A stretch of DNA of 64,000 nt, from the NCBI RefSeq assembly GCF_015533855.1, contig NZ_AP024154.1, positions 809,001-873,000 of the forward strand, written 5' to 3'. Positions 43,067 to 52,422 of the stretch are shown piece by piece; within the stretch, counting starts at the first letter, position 1; the number at the start of each line of letters is the position of its first letter. This DNA comes from Echinicola sp. 20G (GTDB lineage Bacteria; Bacteroidota; Bacteroidia; Cytophagales; Cyclobacteriaceae). The position numbers and the translations under genes were made by a program. The notes beneath the pieces are model-generated. The model saw nothing but the letters and a program-made list of their open reading frames with translations. It was not told the origin of the DNA and searched no databases.

Positions 43067-44170
43067 ATGGATGATTTTTATGTTGTAACAATAAAACATA
43101 TTTCTTACAGTATAATAGAAACTTATGATGAAAGAAATAGTGTTTTAAACATTCTTTTCATGAAGAAATCTGATGATGGTAAAAATCCTACCAGGTGGCA
43201 AATTGATATAAGAGATACTGGAGAACTGAATAATTTAGAAGGCAGTAAAAGGCAACTTTACAGAAAATTAGAAGAAATAACCATTGATTTATATGAAAAG
43301 AATAATAGAGCTACAAATAGTAAGCTAATAGATTTAAATCGAATAGGGGTATATTTATTTAACCAGTTATTTAGTAAACTGGGAGAGCAAGTAAAGTACG
43401 ATCAATCAATAAAAGAATTATTTCTCCCCTCTTTGATAAATCAAAAAATTCATGTTGTATCATCCCATTTTAAAATCGAATATAAGTTACTGAACAATGG
43501 GTTACGTAAAAGTCAAACATCTGATTATGAAAGTTTTTTAGGCAATAAATACATTTTTCTTTTTGATTTATACAATGTAATGACTCAAAATACAACAAAT
43601 GCCCCAAACAAAGATCCTTCAAATATTAAAATCAAACTTATTCATCATAATGAATTTGAAAACCTTGATAATATCCTTGATTTTCAAGTAGAAAAATACG
43701 ACCGTTCTCTTCCTATAAGACGATTCATTGAGAATGGAGAATTCGATATATTACATTTAGCTTGCCATATAAAAAGTAATAGCAAATTCAAATCCCCTAA
43801 ACCAAATGAATATATTTTGGATTTTGGAGACACTTTTTTAACACATTTTGACATTTTGGAATGTAAAAAGTTAGGCGGTAAAGTAGTTTTTATAAGTGCG
43901 TGTAATTCAGGCTTTGGAATAGACACCGACTATTGTTTGGTTGAAGACATATTATCCAAAGCTAATGCTTCCACTGTAATAGGAACGAGCGATAGAATTC
44001 TTAGTAAATTTGCGACTGAATTTGCTAGTGAATTCTGGAAAAACGTAATAAGATATAATGGATATTTAGATGAGGCCTTACACTTTACTACTCATGATTT
44101 TATTAAAAACAGTAAAGGGTGGGGAGGAGTGATATATAAAGTGTATGGTAAAAACACAATTTTTAACTAA
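43067..44170 (+). CDS. CHAT-domain caspase-like protease
   Basis: A 367-residue protein from the ATG at 43067; the open frame begins earlier but overlaps the previous gene. The C-terminal half is a CHAT domain with the catalytic pair His234 (FDILHLACHIKS) and Cys279 (VVFISACNSGFG). Before it lie about 200 residues with alternating helices and strands (QLYRKLEEITIDLYEKNN). CHAT proteases in bacteria act in defence, for example the Craspase partner Csx29 and gasdermin-activating proteases, and in peptide-based signalling. No gasdermin or CRISPR effector is visible here. The next gene encodes a small Pepco-like protein. Confidence 0.85.
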   Translation: MDDFYVVTIKHISYSIIETYDERNSVLNILFMKKSDDGKNPTRWQIDIRDTGELNNLEGSKRQLYRKLEEITIDLYEKNNRATNSKLIDLNRIGVYLFNQLFSKLGEQVKYDQSIKELFLPSLINQKIHVVSSHFKIEYKLLNNGLRKSQTSDYESFLGNKYIFLFDLYNVMTQNTTNAPNKDPSNIKIKLIHHNEFENLDNILDFQVEKYDRSLPIRRFIENGEFDILHLACHIKSNSKFKSPKPNEYILDFGDTFLTHFDILECKKLGGKVVFISACNSGFGIDTDYCLVEDILSKANASTVIGTSDRILSKFATEFASEFWKNVIRYNGYLDEALHFTTHDFIKNSKGWGGVIYKVYGKNTIFN

Positions 44171-44183
44171 AGACCTTTTAATT

Positions 44184-44486
44184 ATGAAGGATAATTCGAT
44201 TAATATTTTTTATAATGAAGAGCTATTCAGAGATGGTTCTCCAACAATAAGATCTATTCGACAAATTGATCTAGACACACTTGCAAATGAATTAAGTGAA
44301 TTTAAAAATAAATTAAGGTTAGTCTTTGGAAAAGAAGAGACAAGTAATTCTCCATACGAGCTAGATGAAATTACAGTTTTAGCCGAAATTTCTTCGGAAG
44401 GGAAAGTTGGTTTATTAGGAACTGGCGCCTCTGTCGCAGCAAAAGCAAGCTTAACTTTCAAATTTAAAAAAGTAAAAACTACTTAA
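44184..44486 (+). CDS. Small Pepco-like domain protein
   Basis: A 100-residue protein from the ATG 14 nt after the CHAT stop (an ATG at 44145 overlaps the CHAT gene). The C-terminal part YELDEITVLAEISSEGKVGLL followed by GTGASVAAKASLTFKFKK has the pattern I associate with the peptidase-co-occurring (Pepco) domain reported next to CHAT and trypsin-like peptidases in conflict systems. The assignment is from memory of the motif. It may be the substrate or the regulator of the protease. Confidence 0.6.
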   Translation: MKDNSINIFYNEELFRDGSPTIRSIRQIDLDTLANELSEFKNKLRLVFGKEETSNSPYELDEITVLAEISSEGKVGLLGTGASVAAKASLTFKFKKVKTT

Positions 44487-44541
44487 ACTAGATTAAAACA
44501 ATCCAAAGTATTTTAAGAAATTACACTTTTTTACTTAGATT

Positions 44542-44575
44542 TATGTTTTTACAACATAGTACTTTTTCGAAAAAG
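44542..44575. promoter_or_regulatory. Two palindromes directly before hsdR
   Basis: TATGTT-N5-AACATA (44542-44558) and the perfect 14-bp palindrome CTTTTTCGAAAAAG (44562-44575) end one base before the hsdR start codon. The second occupies the place of a ribosome-binding site. They could be an operator or an RNA hairpin that blocks translation. Confidence 0.55.
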
Positions 44576-44576
44576 C

Positions 44577-47378
44577 ATGGATTTTGTCAATCAGAACCCG
44601 GAGCAAATAGCCAGAGACCAGATAGACAGCTTGCTGGAGAAAGCTGGTTGGTTGGTGCAATCAAAAAACAAGGTCAACCTCTCTGCTGCCAAAGGTATTG
44701 CTGTACGGGAATACCAAACCGATTCAGGTCCAGCAGACTACGTTTTATTCGTGGATAAAAAACCTCTAGGAATCATTGAAGCGAAAAGGGAAGAAGAAGG
44801 ACTAAAACTAACCACTGTTGAAGACCAATCAAAAAGATATGCTCACGGAAAGCTGAAATACCTTAATAATGATCCTTTACCTTTTGCATACGAAAGTACT
44901 GGTGTTTTAACTCGATTTACGGATTACCGTGATCCAAAGCCCAGGTCAAGACCAGTATTCCATTTTCATAAACCTAAGACCTTACAGGAATGGGCTAGCA
45001 CACAGCAAACGCTAAGGAAAAAGCTAACCCTTATGCCAGTGCTCCCAATTGACGGGCTTAGACCCGCACAGATTGGCGCCATTCAAAACCTTGAAAAATC
45101 CTTTAAGCACAACCATCCCAAAGCACTTATCCAAATGGCTACTGGGGCCGGAAAGACCTTTACTGCCTGTACCTTTATTTATCGGTTGCTGAAACATGCA
45201 AATGCTAAGCGGGTCTTATTTCTAGTGGATACCAAAAATCTAGGAGAGCAAGCAGAGCAGGAATTCCTTAAATTGCAACCCTCAGATGATAACCGAAAAT
45301 TTACCGAACTGTACAATGTACAACGACTAAGCTCCAGTTATATCGCATCAGACAGCCAAGTATGTATTTCTACCATTCAACGCCTTTATTCTATACTTAA
45401 AGGGGAAGAACTGGAGGAAGAGGCTGAAAAGGAGAATCCCAACGAACAATCCTGGCAATGGCAGAAAAAAGATCCTGTTCCAGTAGAGTATTCTAATGAT
45501 AATCCTATTGAGCAGTTTGACTTTATTGTTATTGATGAATGCCATCGTTCCATCTATAATCTTTGGAAACAAGTATTGGACTATTATGATGCATTTCTGA
45601 TCGGACTAACCGCCACTCCTGACAAAAGGACTTTCGGTTTCTTTGATGAGAATGTGGTAAGTGAATACACCTATGAACAATCTGTATTAGATGGGGTAAA
45701 TGTACCCTATGATGTTTTCACCATTGAAACCGAAATCTCCAAGGGAGGAGGAAGAATTGAGGCCAAAGAGTACGTGGACAAACGGGAGAAACTCACCCGT
45801 AAAAAACGTTGGGAACGACTGGATGAAGACTATGAGTATACCTCTAAAAAGCTTGATAAGGATGTGGTCTCCCCTAGTCAAATACGAACCATTATTAGGG
45901 CTTTCAAAGATAGCCTTCCTAACATATTCTCAGACCGCTTTGATGAAAAGGGAGAATTTGAGGTGCCAAAAACCCTGATATTCGCCAAAACTGATAGCCA
46001 TGCTGATGACATCATCCAGATAGTCCGAGAAGAATTTGCAGAAGGAAACGATTTCTGCAAAAAGGTAACCTATAAAATCGATGAAGACCCAAAATCTGTA
46101 TTAAACCGTTTCCGTAATTCCTGGGCTCCTAGGATCGCTGTAACAGTGGACATGATCGCTACAGGTACAGATGTAAAGCCCTTGGAAGTGCTATTGTTTA
46201 TGCGTGATGTAAAGAGTACCAACTATTTTGAACAGATGAAAGGCCGTGGTACCCGTACCATCAAGTTTGATGACCTCAAAAAAGTGACCCGAACAGCAAA
46301 ACATACCAAAACCCACTTTGTGATCGTGGATGCCATCGGGGCGACCAAATCTAAAAAAACAGATAGCCGACCGCTTGAACGAAAGCCTGGTGTACCTTTA
46401 AAGGATTTGCTCGGAGCAGTGGCTATGGGTGTGCAGGATGAGGACTTGTTTACCTCTCTTGCCAATCGCCTGATACGACTGGAAAAGCAGCTCACAGAAG
46501 CGGAAAAAGAAAAATATAAAGAGCATACAGAAGGCACCAGTATGAAAGGAGTAGCTTCCTCCCTATTGGCCGCTTATGATCCTGATATCCTTGAAGACAA
46601 ACTGGAACAAAGGATTGGGGAAATCGCTCCAGAAAACCGATCGCCTGAACTTATAGAAAACACCAAAAGCACCATCAGAGAAGAACTGATGTCCAAAGCT
46701 TCGTCTTTCTTTAATGGAGGAATCAATGAGTATATTGAGAATGTCCGAAAAGTACATGATCAGATCATTGATACCATCAATCAAGATGCATTACTAAAAG
46801 CAGAATGGGACAGTTTTAGCAAGGATAAAGCCCAAGATGTGGTAAAGGACTTCAAAGATTATATAGAGTCCCACAAAGAAGAAATAACGGCTTTACGGCT
46901 TTTTTACGGTCAACCCTACCAAAGAAGGGAGCTGACCTTCAAAATGACTAAAGACTTACTGGAAAAGCTGAAACTGGAAAAACCCTTACTTGCCCCTCAT
47001 TATGTATGGGAAGCATATAACCAACTTGAGGAAGTGAAAGGCCATTCCCCAAAAAATGAATTGGTCGTCTTGGTTTCCCTTGTTCGAAGGGTCTGTGGAA
47101 TAGACAGCCAACTTACCCCTTATCCCAAAATGGTGGACAAGCACTTTCAAGAGTGGATATTTAAGCAAAATGCCGGAAAGCACAATAAGTTCACCGAAGA
47201 ACAAATGCAGTGGCTCCGCATGCTTAAAGACCATATTGCTACCAGCTTTCATGTGGATATAGAAGACCTGGACTATACCCCATTTGATGCCCAAGGGGGC
47301 AGAGGGAAGATGTGGCAGCTCTTTGGGGAGGAGATGAATACGGTTATTGAGGAATTAAATGAGGCTTTAATAGCGTAA
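44577..47378 (+). CDS. hsdR: Type I restriction enzyme R subunit (EcoEI-type)
   Basis: A 933-residue restriction subunit. The N-terminal nuclease has the PD-(D/E)xK residues Asp54, Glu68 and Lys70 (GPADYVLF...GIIEAKRE). The helicase follows with Walker A TGAGKT at 189-194, the Walker B box DECH at 320-323 and motif VI GRGTRT. The C-terminal part matches the EcoEI_R_C type. It translocates DNA with ATP and cuts unmodified foreign DNA when bound to HsdM and HsdS, which are encoded 5 kb downstream. It is the first gene of the restriction locus. Confidence 0.95.
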   Translation: MDFVNQNPEQIARDQIDSLLEKAGWLVQSKNKVNLSAAKGIAVREYQTDSGPADYVLFVDKKPLGIIEAKREEEGLKLTTVEDQSKRYAHGKLKYLNNDPLPFAYESTGVLTRFTDYRDPKPRSRPVFHFHKPKTLQEWASTQQTLRKKLTLMPVLPIDGLRPAQIGAIQNLEKSFKHNHPKALIQMATGAGKTFTACTFIYRLLKHANAKRVLFLVDTKNLGEQAEQEFLKLQPSDDNRKFTELYNVQRLSSSYIASDSQVCISTIQRLYSILKGEELEEEAEKENPNEQSWQWQKKDPVPVEYSNDNPIEQFDFIVIDECHRSIYNLWKQVLDYYDAFLIGLTATPDKRTFGFFDENVVSEYTYEQSVLDGVNVPYDVFTIETEISKGGGRIEAKEYVDKREKLTRKKRWERLDEDYEYTSKKLDKDVVSPSQIRTIIRAFKDSLPNIFSDRFDEKGEFEVPKTLIFAKTDSHADDIIQIVREEFAEGNDFCKKVTYKIDEDPKSVLNRFRNSWAPRIAVTVDMIATGTDVKPLEVLLFMRDVKSTNYFEQMKGRGTRTIKFDDLKKVTRTAKHTKTHFVIVDAIGATKSKKTDSRPLERKPGVPLKDLLGAVAMGVQDEDLFTSLANRLIRLEKQLTEAEKEKYKEHTEGTSMKGVASSLLAAYDPDILEDKLEQRIGEIAPENRSPELIENTKSTIREELMSKASSFFNGGINEYIENVRKVHDQIIDTINQDALLKAEWDSFSKDKAQDVVKDFKDYIESHKEEITALRLFYGQPYQRRELTFKMTKDLLEKLKLEKPLLAPHYVWEAYNQLEEVKGHSPKNELVVLVSLVRRVCGIDSQLTPYPKMVDKHFQEWIFKQNAGKHNKFTEEQMQWLRMLKDHIATSFHVDIEDLDYTPFDAQGGRGKMWQLFGEEMNTVIEELNEALIA

Positions 47379-47385
47379 TTTTTAT

Positions 47386-48645
47386 ATGACAACTAAAGAA
47401 TTTCGAGAATTAATATCAGAATCTAAAAACAAAGATCTTTTCTTTGAACAGGAAGCAAAATTATATTTCCCACAAACTGGCATAGATAGGGAATTTAAAA
47501 ATATTCCAGCCTTTCATGAGTATCTGATGAATCAGATATCAGGCCTAAAGGGTTTAGGCGATAATATTCCTGATGAATTTCAACGTACCATAACACATTT
47601 TAAAAATCAGTCAGAACGAATAGAATATTTTGCTAAAAATAGTGGTAATCGTCCACCACATCAATTCAAAAGCAATTGGAATAATGTAAGAAATATTATC
47701 CCCAGTAATGAAAATATATTTGAATTTGATGCTCCCATAACTGATTTCTTGTTAGACATATTTGTAAATAAGAATCTATATTATACAGGTGCACTTCATT
47801 ACATGGTTGGAAAGATAAGCGCTGGGGGAATTCAAGAAAGAAAATATTTGAATGGCCTGCTTCTTGGTTATGAATACTTTCAGAAAGGAGAAACCGAAAT
47901 CTCCAAAAGAAGAACGAATGAGAAATCATCATTGACCAAGCTTAGAAAGACAATGGACTCCTATAAATCTGACGCAGAAAAGGAGTTTATTGAACTTTCT
48001 ACCAAATTAAAAGAAGAGTTTGATGAAAGAAATCAGGAAATACTTGAACTGAAGGAAGGAAACAAAACTTCTTATGAAGAGTGGTTCAGTAAAACTTCCG
48101 ACTCATTTGACACTTTTAATTCCGAATCCAAAAAACGTATTAACGATCTGGAGGAACTTTACAAGAGTAAGTTATCTCTCGAAGCCCCTGCTAAATACTG
48201 GAATGACCGTGCAACTAAACTTAAAACTGAAGGCTATAAGTGGTTGGCGGCACTAGTTGTAATCACCATTATAAGTGCAGGGATATTAACCTACTCACTT
48301 AATCTCTTAGCGGATGGAGTTTTAAAAGAAATTTTCAAGGACACTGCCAGTGCTATAAAATGGTCAGTAATTTTTATTACCATTGTATCCCTTTTGGCAT
48401 TTTTGATAAAAACCTTTTCCAAAATGACCTTTAGTACCTTTCATATGGCCCGTGATGCGGAGGAAAGAGAACAGTTAACCTATGTCTATCTGGCCATGAA
48501 AGAAAAACAGTCCATTGATGAAACGGAAAGACACTTGATTATGCAATCGCTTTTTAGCAGGGTGGACACAGGATTACTTAAAGATGATGCATCCCCAACC
48601 ATGCCAGGGAATATTGTTGATAAATTTATTTCTGGAGCGAGATAA
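47386..48645 (+). CDS. Membrane-anchored coiled-coil protein (DUF6161-like) in the restriction locus
   Basis: A 419-residue protein. The N-terminal half (1-165) is globular, residues about 165-280 form a long coiled coil (ISKRRTNEKSSLTKLRKTM onwards), and two transmembrane helices lie at about 288-308 and 326-344. A cytoplasmic tail follows. Such proteins are seen within type I restriction loci of Bacteroidota; I associate it with DUF6161 but cannot confirm that. It follows hsdR by 7 nt. A membrane anchor in a restriction locus suggests a separate abortive or injection-blocking function. Confidence 0.6.
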   Translation: MTTKEFRELISESKNKDLFFEQEAKLYFPQTGIDREFKNIPAFHEYLMNQISGLKGLGDNIPDEFQRTITHFKNQSERIEYFAKNSGNRPPHQFKSNWNNVRNIIPSNENIFEFDAPITDFLLDIFVNKNLYYTGALHYMVGKISAGGIQERKYLNGLLLGYEYFQKGETEISKRRTNEKSSLTKLRKTMDSYKSDAEKEFIELSTKLKEEFDERNQEILELKEGNKTSYEEWFSKTSDSFDTFNSESKKRINDLEELYKSKLSLEAPAKYWNDRATKLKTEGYKWLAALVVITIISAGILTYSLNLLADGVLKEIFKDTASAIKWSVIFITIVSLLAFLIKTFSKMTFSTFHMARDAEEREQLTYVYLAMKEKQSIDETERHLIMQSLFSRVDTGLLKDDASPTMPGNIVDKFISGAR

Positions 48646-48742
48646 ATAAAAGCTGAGCGAGTATGGAACTAAACAAAACAAAATAGTAATTTACATATAG
48701 AGAACAAGCATCTGGTTTGTATTTTTAGGGATTAGAAATAAC

Positions 48743-49414
48743 ATGGAATTCGAAAATAAACTTAAAATAGGAATAGGAATCTACACAGTTTCCAAGATAG
48801 CTACCATACTTCGACAACCATATGCGAAAGTAAATCGATGGGTAAAAGAGTATTGGGATGGGAAACTTGGGGCCCAATTTCAAAGCAGGTACTCCTGGGA
48901 AGTGGACAAATCCAAAGCCGTAAGCTTCCATACCTTGATAGAATTCTATGTAATGGTTCAGTTTGCTGAGGCAGGTGTCCAAACAAAAAAAGTTTTGCAA
49001 GCACATTTGGAGCTTTCCAAACTATTTAACACCGCTTTCCCATTTGCCCAGAAAAAAGTTATTGATGGCATTCGAACTGATGGATGCAGGGTGTATGTTC
49101 AGCACGAAGGGGGGACCGTTTCTCTGGATGGCACCAAGCAGCTGAATCTTGATTTTATAGCGCTGTTTTTTAAAAAACTAGAGTTTGATGCAGATCAACT
49201 AGCATCTGGCTTTTGGCCCATGGGTAAAGAAAAATCGATATTTATCGACCCCAAGCGTAAATTTGGACATCCTGTCATCGATGGACATAATATCTATCCA
49301 GAAACAATTTTTTCTCACTTCCAAGCAGGGGATCCAGTGGAGTATATCGCTTATGTCTATGACCTGACAGAAAAACAAGTCAAGGATGCCCTCGAATTTT
49401 GTAAAGCGGCATGA
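48743..49414 (+). CDS. DUF433-type antitoxin
   Basis: A 223-residue protein. The N-terminal half is helical with a MerR-like DNA-binding look (YTVSKIATILRQPYAKVNRW). The C-terminal 50 residues match DUF433 (GHPVIDGHNIYPETIFSHF, then AYVYDLTEKQVKDALEFCKAA), the antitoxin of VapBC45-type pairs. Its stop overlaps the next start by ATGA. It would neutralise the PIN-like toxin and repress the pair. Confidence 0.85.
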   Translation: MEFENKLKIGIGIYTVSKIATILRQPYAKVNRWVKEYWDGKLGAQFQSRYSWEVDKSKAVSFHTLIEFYVMVQFAEAGVQTKKVLQAHLELSKLFNTAFPFAQKKVIDGIRTDGCRVYVQHEGGTVSLDGTKQLNLDFIALFFKKLEFDADQLASGFWPMGKEKSIFIDPKRKFGHPVIDGHNIYPETIFSHFQAGDPVEYIAYVYDLTEKQVKDALEFCKAA

Positions 49415-49830
49415 CCATCATTTACCTAGACGAAAATATGCCACGCCATTTGGCCGAAGGATTCCATACTTTACAGGCCCCTGAAGGACTTAAAACAGGT
49501 AATAAAATAGAAGTAAAATATATCCCCAAAGAATTTGGCCTAGGCGTGAAGGATGTGGATTGGATACCAAAAATTGGTAGGCAAAAAGCCTGTGTAATAA
49601 CCCAAGATATCAATATTAATCGAAAAAGTCATGAATTAAAATTGTATCAAGAACATAGAGTCGGTATGTTTTTCCTTAGAGGACCAAGTAAAAAGAAGGG
49701 CTTAAGTATCTGGGAAATGGTCCAAGCCTTAGCCAAGCAATGGCCTGAAATATCTAAAATAGCCATTCAGGAACCTAAGCCATTTGCCTATCAAATTACA
49801 TTAAAGGGCAAGTTAAAGAGATTACCCTAA
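49411..49830 (+). CDS. PIN-like toxin (DUF5615/VapC45-like)
   Basis: A 139-residue protein of the PIN-like Mut7-C/DUF5615 type: IYLDENMPRHLAEGF with acidic Asp6 and Glu7, and VITQDININRKSHEL with a second acidic residue. It would cleave RNA when freed from the DUF433 antitoxin. It is translated together with the antitoxin (4-nt overlap). The pair lies inside the type I restriction locus, between hsdR and hsdS, where it can stabilise the locus or act if restriction fails. Confidence 0.85.
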   Translation: MTIIYLDENMPRHLAEGFHTLQAPEGLKTGNKIEVKYIPKEFGLGVKDVDWIPKIGRQKACVITQDININRKSHELKLYQEHRVGMFFLRGPSKKKGLSIWEMVQALAKQWPEISKIAIQEPKPFAYQITLKGKLKRLP

Positions 49831-49861
49831 ATTTAAGATCACGATATTGCTGAAATTAATA

Positions 49862-51133
49862 ATGAGAGACAGTTGGATCAATGTTGACCTAGGACATATT
49901 CTTGTTCAATCAAAAGAAAAACATAAGCCCCAAAAAGAAGAAGAGCATTTTTATATTGGTTTAGAGCACATTGAAAAAGGAATAGGTGAATTATGTGGTC
50001 TAAATCGCTTTGAGAAAATCAAAACTGTTAAGAACAAATTTAGCAAAGGACAAATATTATATGGGAAACTTCGACCGTATTTAAACAAAGTCTATCTAGC
50101 GAAGGAGTCTGGGGTTTGCTCTACAGATATTTTAGTGTTTCAGCCGAAAAAAGAAGTCCTCCCTAAGTTTGCTTTACAATATATGTTAAGCAGACAATTT
50201 GTAAATGATATGTCAGCAAACACTAATGGTGTTAATCTCCCAAGAGTCCCTACATCCTTCATTAATAACTACCTATTCCCCCTCCCTCCTCTTCCCGAGC
50301 AGCGGGCGATAGTGGCCAAGATCGAGCAGCTATTTAGCGAGCTGGACAATGGTATCGCCAACCTAAAAACCGCCAAGGAAAAACTTAAGATCTACCGCCA
50401 AGCTGTACTGAAGAAGGCTTTTGAGGGGGAACTGACAAATTCTATTAATAGAATGAAAATAATTCCTTTTGGTGAAGAAATTAAGATTGTAAGCGGTAAT
50501 ACTCCTAAAGGATTAAATGACATTTCATCGTCCGGAAATATTCCTTTTTATAAAGTTAGTGATATGAATCTACCAGGGAATCAAATTGAAATGAAATGCT
50601 CTAAATTAGTCCTAAATGATAATGATATCAAAAAACTTAAAATAAAGATTCATCCAAAAGGAACAGTGATATTTCCAAAAAGGGGTGGTGCAATTTTAAC
50701 AAACAAAAAAAGGATTCTGTCAAAAGATGCTGCATTTGATCTTAATTTAATGGGCGTGATTCCAAATGAAAATTACATTAGCAAATACCTATTCTACTTT
50801 TTTCAGTTACAGGATTTGGGCAAAATATGTGATGGATCTGCTGTTCCTCAAATAAATAACAAAAACATCTCTCCACTAAATCTTCCTAAGTACTCATTAA
50901 AGGAGCAAAATCAAATCGTTGAGGAAATCGAAACCCGACTTTCTGTTTGCGACAATGTATTATCCACTATTGAAGCCAATCTGGAAAAATCAGAATCACT
51001 TCGACAGAGCATTTTAAAAAGGGCTTTTGAGGGGGAACTTCTTGATGAAAAGGAACTGGAAGCTTGTAGGAAAGAAGCTGATTGGGAACCTGCTGAGAAA
51101 CTTTTGGAGAGGATAAATAAAGAGAAAACATAA
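49862..51133 (+). CDS. hsdS: Type I restriction-modification specificity subunit
   Basis: A 423-residue S subunit from the ATG at 49862; a TTG five codons earlier is possible. It has two target-recognition domains (about 1-145 and 200-345), each followed by a conserved coiled-coil spacer: PLPPLPEQRAIVAKIEQLFSEL, then LKIYRQAVLKKAFEGEL, and later SLKEQNQIVEEIETRL with RQSILKRAFEGEL. The two halves bind the two parts of a split DNA site. The duplicated AFEGEL segments are a known place for recombination that changes specificity. Confidence 0.93.
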   Translation: MRDSWINVDLGHILVQSKEKHKPQKEEEHFYIGLEHIEKGIGELCGLNRFEKIKTVKNKFSKGQILYGKLRPYLNKVYLAKESGVCSTDILVFQPKKEVLPKFALQYMLSRQFVNDMSANTNGVNLPRVPTSFINNYLFPLPPLPEQRAIVAKIEQLFSELDNGIANLKTAKEKLKIYRQAVLKKAFEGELTNSINRMKIIPFGEEIKIVSGNTPKGLNDISSSGNIPFYKVSDMNLPGNQIEMKCSKLVLNDNDIKKLKIKIHPKGTVIFPKRGGAILTNKKRILSKDAAFDLNLMGVIPNENYISKYLFYFFQLQDLGKICDGSAVPQINNKNISPLNLPKYSLKEQNQIVEEIETRLSVCDNVLSTIEANLEKSESLRQSILKRAFEGELLDEKELEACRKEADWEPAEKLLERINKEKT

Positions 51134-51145
51134 AAAAGGAAGAAT

Positions 51146-51484
51146 ATGAGTTTTTGGCAAACATTATTCATAGCTGCAATTCCAGCAATATTAACTGGAC
51201 TTATCGCCTACTTTGGAAATCGATTAGATTATCTAAGGTTTCGTTCTGAAACTATGGCTGAAAGAACGGTCAGGTATTATTTAAGCCATAAAGGTTATAC
51301 TGACAGAAAATTCACGACAATTAAAAAATCGATTGGAAGATATAAGGATGATGAACTAAGAAGAATTTTAGTAAGGGCGGGTGCTGAAAGGAGTTATAGA
51401 GGAGAGGAGACTGAGGAAAACGAATATTGGAACTTACTCTCTAGAAAGATGGAAAAAATCCAAAAAAAGAAAAGTAAGACATGA
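51146..51484 (+). CDS. Small single-pass membrane protein in the restriction locus
   Basis: A 112-residue protein with one N-terminal transmembrane helix (TLFIAAIPAILTGLIAYFG, about 6-24) and a basic, winged-helix-like tail (RYYLSHKGYTDRKFTTIKK, DELRRILVRAG). No family recognised. It begins 12 nt after hsdS and overlaps the next gene by ATGA. Confidence 0.65.
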   Translation: MSFWQTLFIAAIPAILTGLIAYFGNRLDYLRFRSETMAERTVRYYLSHKGYTDRKFTTIKKSIGRYKDDELRRILVRAGAERSYRGEETEENEYWNLLSRKMEKIQKKKSKT

Positions 51485-52422
51485 ATATCGGTAAACTTGA
51501 AAAGGTAGATCCCCGACAGCTTTGGTTGGGAGAGGCTTCTGACTTTACACCTTGGCTGGCAAGAGAAAGTAATATCGAATACCTAAGTGAGGTAATTGGT
51601 TTGGAGCTGGAAATAATCAGTGAAGAAAAAAGTGTAGGCCCCTTCCGAGCGGACATTCTTTGTAAAAGCTTAGTGGACGACTCCTATGTCCTAATCGAAA
51701 ATCAACTGGAAAAGACTGACCATACCCATCTGGGCCAGTTAATTACCTATGCTGCTGGACTGGATGCTGTCAAAATTATTTGGATCTCCATTAAATTTAC
51801 GGAAGAGCATAGGGCTGCATTGGATTGGCTCAACAGGCATACGGACGAAAAACTACAGTTTTTTGGAATAGAATTAGAGGTTTACCGTATCGGAGAGTCC
51901 TCCCCAGCCCCATTATTTCAGATGATATCTAAGCCAAACGATTGGTCAAAAGCCGTCACTAGGGCACAAAAAACAGCAGAATTAACCGATACAAAGCTAT
52001 TAAATTTAGAGTTTTGGACTGCCATGAGGGCTCATTTTGAGCAGTCCGGTTCGAAACTTAAATGTCAAAAACCTCAGCCACAGCATTGGACTAACTTTGC
52101 AATAGGCAGGAGTGATTTTAATTTGGCAGCTGTTGCTAGTTTTAGAGATAATTTTGTGAGAGTAGAATTTAACCTACTGGGGCCCAAAGCAAAAGATAGA
52201 TTTGATCTTTTGAAATCTACATATGAGGACAATTCAAGAGAATTTATAGGACAAAATATAGAGTGGCAAAGACTGGATGAAAAAATTGTTTCTATTGTTT
52301 CTCTGACCACTCACATACAGATTTCCGATAAAGAAAACTGGCAAAATCCATTTGATTGGCTCTTATTAACTTTAGTGAAGTTTGACACCTTCTTTAGGAC
52401 AAAAATTAAACAATTACCCTAA
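51481..52422 (+). CDS. DUF4268 protein with PD-(D/E)xK-like nuclease fold
   Basis: A 313-residue protein. The N-terminal part has a nuclease-like pattern FRADILCKSLVDDSYVLIE followed by NQLEKTDHTHLGQLITYA, in which the acidic residues and Gln fit the PD-(D/E)xK variant. The C-terminal half (about 170-310, FWTAMRAHFEQSG, NFAIGRSDFNLA) is the DUF4268 region. It overlaps hsdM by one base (TAATG). Such proteins are frequent beside type I and type IV systems; a role in DNA cleavage is inferred. Confidence 0.8.
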   Translation: MNIGKLEKVDPRQLWLGEASDFTPWLARESNIEYLSEVIGLELEIISEEKSVGPFRADILCKSLVDDSYVLIENQLEKTDHTHLGQLITYAAGLDAVKIIWISIKFTEEHRAALDWLNRHTDEKLQFFGIELEVYRIGESSPAPLFQMISKPNDWSKAVTRAQKTAELTDTKLLNLEFWTAMRAHFEQSGSKLKCQKPQPQHWTNFAIGRSDFNLAAVASFRDNFVRVEFNLLGPKAKDRFDLLKSTYEDNSREFIGQNIEWQRLDEKIVSIVSLTTHIQISDKENWQNPFDWLLLTLVKFDTFFRTKIKQLP

